Shown here one piece after another: positions 56,140-64,000 of a stretch of DNA of 64,000 nucleotides (the stretch's first letter is position 1; the number at the start of each line of letters is the position of its first letter). Source of the DNA: Siderastrea radians. Its lineage: Eukaryota > Cnidaria > Anthozoa > Scleractinia > Rhizangiidae. Under the pieces are notes generated by a model that was not told the DNA's origin, ran no database searches, and saw nothing but the letters and a program-made list of their open reading frames with translations. The DNA lies in NCBI GenBank assembly GCA_964017195.1, contig OZ024895.1, positions 21,833,233 through 21,897,232 of the forward strand, written 5' to 3'. The position numbers and the translations under genes were made by a program.

Positions 56140-57429
56140 GACTTAAGTCGACCCCACATAAATTGTAACGCTTTAAAAAATTCTAATTTTGTTCTTAACT
56201 AAAGGATCTTGTTTGTAAAACAGGAATTTTCTGTGGGAGACAAACATTACAGTGTTTCATAATACTGCACGGAATGCATGCTTAAGTTAACATTCTATTC
56301 TGGGTTTTCATCAATATGATTTACAATTTTAATAACAACTCATGAAAACCAGCAATAAATGCACTAAAATGTACTAATTATATCGAGGTTAAAGGCCTCT
56401 TTTATCATACTTGCTGGGATAGAGAAAGTACCTTAACATAGGAAATTGACGCTTCTGCCTATTAATGCATTTGAAGTTAACCCGATTCCAATTAACGCGA
56501 ATTAAAGAAGTAATAGTTGAGAATAAACGACTTAAATTAATACGAGAGAGAACGGGTAATGTGCAAATAAAATGGAAATTAACGCGAGTGTTGAGGTCTC
56601 ATAATATGTCGAACTGAGGCACTGTTTTATCTGCAATACACAGTAAGTTGTGAGAAAACTCTCATTCAACTCTCATCCTTCAACTCTCGTCAACCCTCCT
56701 TCTCGTTTTTCCCGGCTTAACTAATGATTTGTGATCAAAATTATACCTATTAACGCTGGGAAAATTAACCTGTAAACTTTAGTGAGGCCGAGACATATCC
56801 AAGAAATTATCCTTGAAATTATCGCTACCTTGGCATTCGCGTTAATTCATGTTCTCTCATGGAGTCATATGGAGCATTATAGTTTCCTAAAATAAGGTAA
56901 CTTGTACAGTTGTTTACAAACCCACTGGAAGTAGCCGCAAAACAAATTTTCAGCAATCAGAACAATTAGAAGTTACCTGTGCAAATGTGCCCAGAAGATG
57001 TTCTCGACAAGCCTGGGATATTATGAGTGCCTTATCAGTCAGCATGTGGATGTCTTGTGATCGCATGCAGCGGAGTGAATCTATTTACAAATCAAGAAAT
57101 AACGTGGCTTATAATTCCTGTTGACCTTCACCGTTCCAAAGCGACTCTGTGATTGGTCCGCTTTGCTCCGTTTTGAGCATTTCCGTACCAGGTGTACCGA
57201 GCCAATCACATCACAGGTTTTCTCGAGAGAGAACTCTGTAAAGGTATAACAATCGTGACAGGCCTGCACAGACTGTGGAGTTTTGTTTGCGACGTGTGTG
57301 TGAGTTATTGTGCCTTCAAAGCTTTGCTCTGACGAGCATGTCTTTTAGTGATTTGCCTCTCTTGTATGATATGAGTTGGCATTTTTGAAAATGGTCCTCA
57401 GCAATGGCTGATTTTGAATTAAACTCCAT
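56140..57429. other. No gene seen
   Basis: AT-rich DNA. A TGTGATTGGTCCGCTTTGCTCCG block at 57147-57169 recurs in the foldback at 60924-60999. Confidence 0.5.
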
Positions 57430-57701
57430 TTGTGCATCAATATATTTTTTACGTTTTTAACTCCTGGGCCGGATATGTCGTGACAAATGGTAATATTTGT
57501 TCTTGAGTCTTTTTCTTTTGTTTCAAAGCCGACTGTCTTCCGAAGAAGGAGATTAAAGAAAATATTCTCTCCACTAAGTTTTTAGGGTATCCTTGCGCGA
57601 GAAGGCTTGTTTTGAAATTAGAGAGAGGTGTTTGCTTGTTCAAGAAATAAATCTATTTCTTGTTTGTCGATGTCCCATAGAGATGTCCCGTCATTGATAA
57701 T
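57430..57701 (-). pseudogene. Penelope-like RT fragment (minus) with internal deletion
   Basis: Minus strand reads TSLWDIDKQEIDLFLEQANT in one frame, then SNFKTSLLAQGYPKNLVERI and KKKTQEQILPFVTTYP in another. These correspond to the region just after the YIDD motif and to the C-terminal PFVTQYHP block of Penelope RTs. The intervening sequence is deleted. Confidence 0.7.
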
Positions 57702-58627
57702 GGAAGGTACGTTTTTTCTTGGGGGGGGAGGGCTGGGGCCTCAGAGGGGAGGGTCAACAGTGAAAGTGAGCACCAAAAGGGGAAGGCCATACCTCATGTG
57801 AGCTATTCAAGGGAGGGTCACACATCTTTTCGAGAATTTTTTAATGAAAATTTTTGTGATGTTGCTTTCCCTTTTTCTTACAGATTAAGTTTTTCTTTTC
57901 ACCAACTTTGATTTAATTTGGTGTTTTGTTATAGGTACTAGGTTACATTTCTACATGTATATTATGCCATAGCACATAGTTTTTCTCGGAGGACTCGTGT
58001 CCTTTTCCACCCGTATCGAGAAGTACTTGACTCAGGTATCGTTTCTTCAGCCTCTTGCTGTTGGCTATCCGCTGCCTGATCTCCTGAGTCGTTTAGTTCT
58101 AAAGAGTTACTATTAGATCCAACAATGCGCTCTACCCAGTGTCGGAAATGTAGGAAATATTTGTTTTTGAGAGGCAAATTTCGCATGCTAAACAAATAAA
58201 CCTTTCTGTTAGAATAACCAACAGCAATACCGGCTAGTCAGAGAAAGAAGCGCGTGTATTTTCCCTTAGATATTTTATGTTCAAAACTTAATTTATAATA
58301 CCCAAATACTTCCACATTCAAACTTCAGCTATAAAACGTAAATATCCCAAACTGATTGTTCCCATTTTCCTTGTTTCAGCGCGCACGCATTCAATATCGA
58401 GGTATATTCATATTCAAACACTTTGCGTTCACAAACGAAACGTTCTGAGGTTTCTACAGCATGGAACATACCATGTAGTAGTGAGGGGAGGGTCGCACTT
58501 TTGTCAGTCACCTAAAGGTGGGGGGTCAGGAGTTCTTTAATTAAAACGCAAGGGAGGGCCAACACTTTTTTGGGAAAAAATACCAAAATTCCCCAGCCCT
58601 CCCCCGCCAAGAAAAAACGTACCTTCC
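57702..58627. mobile_element. 926-bp TIR element next to the second Penelope fragment
   Basis: Terminal inverted repeats start GGAAGGTACGTTTTTTCTTG and end in the near-perfect complement, extended by GGGGGAGGGCTGGGG/CCCCAGCCCTCCCCC. No clear target duplication. Inside is a minus-strand frame (58195 to 57962) reading MFSMRNLPLKNKYFLHFRHW, with a Gln/Glu-rich middle, of unknown identity. Confidence 0.8.
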
Positions 58628-58769
58628 CTAAAACGTTTCCATACTGTAGGTTTTATTCTGCTTTGGCTCAGTATTTGTGTTTCTATGTTTGCCCGAAAAT
58701 GTTGGCAAAGGCTATCTATCAAGTTCCTATGCGAGCCAGATTCAACATACCTAATATGCCGAGAACGGC

Positions 58770-59095
58770 ATAGAAACCACATTGAGTCGCTTAACAAACG
58801 ATCAGAGATCAAATTTAACTGAGAATAACAAACAGTGCGCGCGAGCCACAAGAATCCACCGGTTATCAGAAAATTGATGGATATGACCTCGCGATCAAAG
58901 CCTTAAAAAATGCGACGGCTAAGTTGTAACGGCTCATTTCAGTCACCACATAAAAATCCTCCAAACTAAACCCACTACAAAAACACAAGGAACAAAATTG
59001 GTCAAAAGACCGAGATAAGGCGCGGCGAACAAAGACGTGAAGTAGGAGTCGCGTAGGCCTTTCAACCCCATTTTATATCCGTGTTTCTAGGTTGA
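58770..59095 (+). mobile_element. Penelope-like 3' region (plus orientation)
   Basis: Closely matches 48880-49185: AACCACATTGAGTCGCTTAACAA, AAGAATCCACCGGTTATCAG, AAGACCGAGATAAGGCGCGG and CAACCCCATTTTAT. With the minus-strand fragment at 57430-57701 it repeats the head-to-head arrangement of the first locus. The 20-bp array is absent here. Confidence 0.75.
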
Positions 59096-59203
59096 TCCAT
59101 AACAAACGTCAATCTGTCCCAAAGCAGGAAGTACTGAGCAAGGCTAAATGGAACTCTTTATATTCGATTTAAAAAAGGAGACTAGCTTGCACTGCCTACC
59201 AAA

Positions 59204-59395
59204 CAAGGGGCGGATCCAGGGGGAGAGGGATGGGTGAATTGGGTTGCTAGCCACCCCCTCTTTGGGGTCGTTTTAGCCTGAAATTATAAAAGGGAACAAA
59301 ACTTACTGAGGCGATTTTGTCTCGGATTGTTTCGATATCGTTGTATCAGGTCAGCCCCCCTCCTCATTCAAAAATCCTGGATCCGCCACTGCAAG
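59204..59395. mobile_element. MITE with GGCGGATCC termini
   Basis: Inverted ends GGGGCGGATCCAGG and CCTGGATCCGCCACTG, with C-rich/G-rich segments inside each end. CAGTGGCGGATCCAGG termini are typical of hAT-type MITEs in animals. Noncoding. Confidence 0.65.
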
Positions 59396-59829
59396 CTTAC
59401 CAAAACTTAAACCCAGATAGCATTAGGAGTCTTTTTACAGAAGATATAACCAGCCATAATTTAAAAGACAATTTGAAATTTGAACACACACGCTCTGAGT
59501 CTAAAGCACTTAACCGATTAATTTACTCGCTAGGTCAGTATTATTTGGAATAGTCAACCAGTTCAGCAGAGTCATGCCAAATTCATCATCTTTTAAGGCA
59601 AACCTCTAAACGTTCTCTAAGACTTAATAGGTCTATTTTCCTTTGGATCTTGCTCTACAGTAACAAATAAGAACATTAATGAGTTTTACCTCTGATCTTC
59701 CTGAACATGATTATCACTTCCAAACACCTCTGTAATTAGCACAGTTAGTGCGTCCCTTAAGTGTCCGTTAGGCATGAGGGTGCTTTGAAATGGGGAATTA
59801 ATAGGTCTAAAACGTCATTCAAAAGGAAA

Positions 59830-60010
59830 ACAAGACCTTGGTCCACGCCATCATTTACTGTAGCCGCAACTCACTGCGCTATAGTAGAAAGTTCAAGAGC
59901 ACACTCCTCCTTTTTCTGATCTGCATTCACTCCCCATCAAATATCGCATTAACTTCAAAATTTAGGTTGCAACATACAAAGCGCTTAATGGTCTCGCACC
60001 GGTTTTATTT
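59830..60010 (+). mobile_element. LINE RT C-terminal fragment
   Basis: Plus strand encodes CIHSLPIKYRINFKI, then VATYKALNGLAPV. This is the 'LPVK.RI.FK......KALNGLAP' block found downstream of the RT domain in CR1/Jockey-like LINEs. Frameshifts and a stop interrupt it, and it ends before the minisatellite. Confidence 0.7.
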
Positions 60011-60190
60011 TGATCAATCCATATTACATTTGAAGACTTTATTAAATTTGTGGTCAGTCGTTCTTACATTTGAAGATTTAATTACATTTGTGACCAATTA
60101 TTACGTTTGTGGCTTTTCCAGGGTATCCGTTGGGCAATTCTTTTCCATCGAAATTTTCAAACGATGGAAAGAAATACCCCTTTACTGTCC

Positions 60191-60745
60191 ATTAAAAAAC
60201 CGGTACACTCGGTACACTCGGTACAGCGGGCACACTTGGTACACTCGGTACACTCGGTACAGCCGGTACACTCGCTACACTCGGTACACTCGGTACAGCC
60301 GGTACACTCGGTACACTCAGTACACTCGGTACAGCCGGTACACTCGCTACACTCGGTACACTCGGTACAACCGGTACACTCGGTACACTCAGTACACTCG
60401 GTACAGCCGGTACACTCAGTACAGCCGGTACACTCCGTACACTCGGTGCACTCGTAACACACGGTACACTCGGTACAACCGGTACACTCGGTACTCTCGG
60501 TACACTTGGTACAGCCGGTACACTTGATACCGCTCGGAGCACTCGGTACACTCGGTACAACCGGTACACTCGGTACACTGGTACAGCCGGTACACTCGGC
60601 ACACTCGGTACCACCCGCACACTCGGTACATTTGGTACAATATACACTCGGTACTCTCGGTACACTCGGTACAGTCGGTACACTCGGTACAGTTGGTACA
60701 CTCGGTACAGCCGGTACACTCGGTACACTCGGTACAGCCGGTAGA
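60191..60745. repeat. 9-bp minisatellite (GGTACACTC / GGTACAGCC)
   Basis: About sixty units of GGTACxxxC. Two main variants, ACTC and AGCC, alternate in higher-order patterns. Because the period is a multiple of three and lacks stops, long open frames appear on both strands (for example 229, 200 and 178 codons of Tyr-Thr-Arg, Val-Pro-Ser or Glu-Cys-Thr repeats). These are treated as artefacts. Confidence 0.95.
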
Positions 60746-60923
60746 ACCCAGAGGTTCAACTGACACGATCCTCTGTTGTGGTTTGAGGTCTTCTCGTTCT
60801 AAAGGAACAGGTCTCCCTGCACCGATCGAAAGCGCTATGACTGGCTTGTTAGCGAGAAATAAACAACGACACAGGTACCACATCATTACGTGAAAAAAAT
60901 ATCCTATTGTTCTCGCTAACTAG

Positions 60924-60999
60924 CCAATCACAGAGCCGCTTTGGTTCGGTGCAGGCCCGCTTGTTGACCTGCACCGTTCCAAAGCTGCTCTGTGATTGG
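60924..60999. repeat. Foldback element with 32-bp arms
   Basis: CCAATCACAGAGCCGCTTTG and CAAAGCTGCTCTGTGATTGG form the outer stem, extending to GGTGCAGG/CCTGCACC. A partial relative lies at 57119-57170. Confidence 0.85.
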
Positions 61000-61065
61000 T
61001 CCGCTTTGCTCCGTGTGTTCTTCTTGGTGACCATTTCAACCGTTGGTTGGAAGTCGGTGTATTTT

Positions 61066-61091
61066 TGTGTGTGTGTGTGTGTGTGCGTGTT
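61066..61091 (+). repeat. (GT)n microsatellite
   Basis: Near-perfect GT repeat with one GC interruption. Confidence 0.9.
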
Positions 61092-61099
61092 TTCATTTC

Positions 61100-63120
61100 T
61101 GGCTCAAAATGCCTTCAACTAACAATAATAAATTGAAAGGAAACTTAAAAGCGACAATTTCCCCATCATTGTGTGGTCTTCTAAATGTGTCAAAAATTTG
61201 AAGTACTCATTTCAATTTGACGGAAATCTTCCAATTCTCGATTTGGTGATTTGTCATCGCTTGGTGCATTTTTAAAAAATTGTGTGCTATCAGTTTTGTC
61301 AGTATTTCCTGACTCTTATAGCCTTTACGAAGTCGTCCTTTGTAAATATTTAGCTGAATGAAGCACCAGCGTAAACAAAGCAGTTAAGTCGTGAAATACT
61401 GAGATACTTAGCGTTGAATAATACATTACATTGATTTGCTCTTTTGGTTATTGTCATACAGTTGTGCTTGTGCTTAGCTAAGCACATATTTCAGATTTTA
61501 AGTTATTTATGTCTGGTGACATGGCTTAACTTGAAACACGCCTTCTTTCGTGAGATCTAGCACCTGGGAAACTTCGCTTTTGTATTTTATGCTCTACATG
61601 TTTTTCTGTTCTACGAAAAGTTGTTATGTTGATTAACCCAACCTTTTTCATTTCAGGATAGAAATGTGGCAATCAATTCATTACTGCCTTTAACAATTGT
61701 ATAGGTTCTTAAAAATCTTTCTTATAAACTTTAACTGGCCTTCTATGTGCCCTCGTCTACTGTAGTCGCAACGTACACTTTGTAGTCCGTTGCTGTAGTG
61801 GATTAAACTGGCTTGCGGTGGTCATTGCCTACTTCTTGAGTCCGCGCTGAAACGATGTAATACTGATACAGTAGTAAGTGTGATCAACGCAGATGATTTT
61901 CTAATTACTATACGTCGCGAGCTTTTGTTGAACTTTTTCTCCTACTTTTCTTAAGTAACGTTTACAAACGGCATGGAGACTATTCTTTCGTGATAAAGCT
62001 TGTTAACATTACGCTTCGTGAAATGGTTAGAGGTCAGCTTCAGTAAGTATTCTCACGACTCGTTTCCAATGATTGTGCAAGTATTGCACACGTACTTTAA
62101 ATTGGCGTCAGGCATAAAATCTTAACTTAGCACGCGAAGTTAGCTGTGTCACGATATCAGAAAAACAAATGGTACACGCCACAGCTGTGCACTGTTGAGT
62201 TAGGGATGTGGTAGCATTGCTTGGCAAACAAGCTATAGTCGCTTTCGGCGATACACTATGGCTTTGCGCCATCAACTCCTTCCGCTGAGCATTTACTATT
62301 CATTAATAAAAATACATCAAGGCATTCAGAACTCCTCTTTCATTATACTTGCTGGAATAGATTTTCACTCTATATGTTGTACTTGAGCTAAAAGTTACGG
62401 CAATATCTTAAAGAAGTAGCGTAGAAACCTCGGCTGCCTCGGGTTCTCCGAGACTTAAATTTCTGACGTGATGAGCCCAACGTAAGTTGCAGTGCCCAAG
62501 GCAGATTTTAAACAATCAAAAGAATCATAAAGTACTTCTACTTACTCTTCTTGCCCAGAGGATTGCTCTATATTGCACGGGATATTACGGCTTTGTCCAT
62601 TTGTAATACTTGCAATGGAGTTCTGACTGAACATGTGGTTATGTATCTGAACTGTATTTAATCAGGAAATGGCTCAGCGTGAACGCGCCATCTGATTGGC
62701 TAAACTCCTTACTTTCAGTTTTCATTCTACTGACAATGTTTTCAATACATGTACAAAAATAGCAAGTATACGAATACATATAACTGAAAAACTGAACAAC
62801 GACGGGCTTTTTGGAGTTGAACTGGGCCTGCTAAACTTACCGGTTTAAAATCCGGTCGTGTTAAAATAAAGTTTTATCTATCTATCTATCTACCGGTCTT
62901 ACCGGCTTAATATCTGGCGAGTAGGAGAACTTTTACCGGCAAGACTAGACTGATAACAGTTATTCGAAAATTAAGAACACGTGTTTCAGACGAGACTGAT
63001 GACAGCAATTTAATTAAATAGCCGTGCGAAATAGCCGAAACCTAGAGCGAACGTGAGGAGTCTCTTCTTGTGTTTTCTCTTCGCCCTGTCGACTATCCGA
63101 AAAGGGACTGCTAGCAGTCT
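61100..63120. other. No gene seen
   Basis: AT-rich DNA. A short (TCTA)n tail at 62876-62891 after GTTAAAATAAAG looks like the 3' end of a SINE or LINE. Open frames have no recognisable motif. Confidence 0.5.
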
Positions 63121-63126
63121 AAGTCT

Positions 63127-63225
63127 CACCTATAGCTCAGTGGTAGAGCATCCGGACTAGTAATCTCGACTCCTGTTTGGAGAACTCGGATTTCCTTTTT
63201 TCTGAGTATACCTGTGTCATTCATT
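63127..63225 (+). repeat. Degenerate tRNA-derived SINE
   Basis: Clear A box (TAGCTCAGTGGTAGAGCATC) and an anticodon-arm-like CCGGACTAGTAATC, but the B box is lost (CTGTTTGGAGAACTC). Not a functional tRNA. Confidence 0.55.
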
Positions 63226-64000
63226 GATAAATACATCTTTCACCAACATAATACTTTTTATACGATTTCAAGATTGTTTCTTCAGCAAGTCTGGATAAAG
63301 TGAAAATCTATCTAGTCAAAGGAAAGAAGCCTACATCCGGTTTGTAAGTGTTTTGGGAAGTGGACGTTTGCGTCCGCCGTATTAGGACCTCCAGCACAGC
63401 TTCTCTTTTTGTAACTGCTTCAGAACGGTTTTGTTGAACACAGAAGACATTAGCTCGAATATGTTGGGGGTCAGTTAACCTCGAGAACCTCTTCGAAATC
63501 TTGAAACAATTGTTCATATTAAAATAGCATGCGTTTGAAAAAGTTCAAGGCGTAAACGGGCTTTTGTGGATTTGCGGTATTGTGGTCAATTGGGTCATTT
63601 CTCATCACGGGGTATTTCGGTAATTTTGATCTTTTAAGATGCTTTTTTGCCTTTTATTATTCATTCAGGCCTGCGCTAGGTGGTTTTTAGCGTTTATTAA
63701 GCGGTATTTAGTAGAAAACATTTCTTTCACCCCGCCCCGAATGTTCCGTCATAATACAGGCGATGGCTTTACCCAGTCTACCTGTAACGACAAGATGTAA
63801 AACCCCATACAGGCTTTGTTGCAGTCTAAATAAAGCATTTATTACTATTGCTCTGCAGTCACTATAACTGAAATTCCTGATGCTTGTGAAACATTTTAGA
63901 GCTCGTGAAGAATCGGGAGCGGTAGCAAAGGAAATAGGAGACGTCTGCGCACTGGTCAGGGCCGTAGCTCAGAGGAAGAGATGGAGTGGCAGGGGGGCAT
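63226..64000. other. No gene seen
   Basis: A minus-strand 69-codon frame (63517 to 63308) has no motif. The last ~70 bp begins GGAAATAGGAGACGTCTGC, a dispersed repeat edge also seen at 41690, and is followed by a GCCGTAGCTCAGAGG stretch cut by the window end. Confidence 0.45.

Noticed and set aside
60157..60886. Long open frames (156-229 codons) on both strands across the minisatellite
   Set aside because: They arise from a stop-free 9-bp repeat and occur in several frames at once; no unique sequence supports coding.

Overview
This is a gene-poor, repeat-dense window of an animal nuclear genome, most likely an anthozoan cnidarian and probably a stony coral. The reasons are spliceosomal introns, tRNA-derived SINEs and short foldback repeats of types I remember from coral and anemone genomes, a cnidarian-type LINE, Penelope-like elements, and a TRAF-family gene. 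The species call is an inference from repeat types.

Host gene content is small. One clear gene lies on the minus strand at the left end: a TRAF-family adaptor / RING E3 ligase. Exon 1 (6456-6571) carries the first half of the RING, and a long exon (1-784) carries the rest of the RING, TRAF-type zinc fingers and the start of a coiled coil. The MATH domain would lie beyond the left edge. A TATA box near 8321-8330 may be its promoter. A broken copy of the RING acceptor-exon edge lies at 41062-41134. No other host gene could be named with confidence.

Mobile DNA from left to right: (1) SINEs and foldback MITEs within the TRAF intron. (2) A 7.3-kb DNA transposon (10573-17858) with 314-344-bp terminal inverted repeats. 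It splits a LINE reverse-transcriptase ORF whose halves lie at 10270-10572 and 17859-18850. Its intron-containing transposase gene (11630-17093) has two CxxC/HxxCY zinc modules and acidic motifs resembling a PIN/XPG nuclease; it is disrupted by a stop codon, frameshifts, a TA-flanked 797-bp MITE and SINEs. (3) An SGNH-hydrolase retroelement ORF (20878-21445) between 74-bp direct repeats. (4) A compound locus (25181-40313) bounded by roughly 1-kb inverted arms. It contains degenerate satellite-like monomers and a tandem array of two and a half 2.83-kb units. Each unit carries a two-exon Mutator-like transposase N-terminus fused in frame to satellite sequence encoding poly-Glu. (5) Two head-to-head Penelope-like loci (45638-49653 and 57430-59095). 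The first ends in inverted arrays of a 20-bp repeat and is interrupted between conserved RT blocks by a 1.28-kb TIR element. (6) A 9-bp minisatellite (60191-60745) open in several frames on both strands.

The most unusual structures are the nested transposon and its transposase, the triplicated Mutator/poly-Glu chimera between large inverted arms, and the Penelope locus with terminal 20-bp arrays. All non-TRAF coding calls are transposon-derived and mostly pseudogenic.
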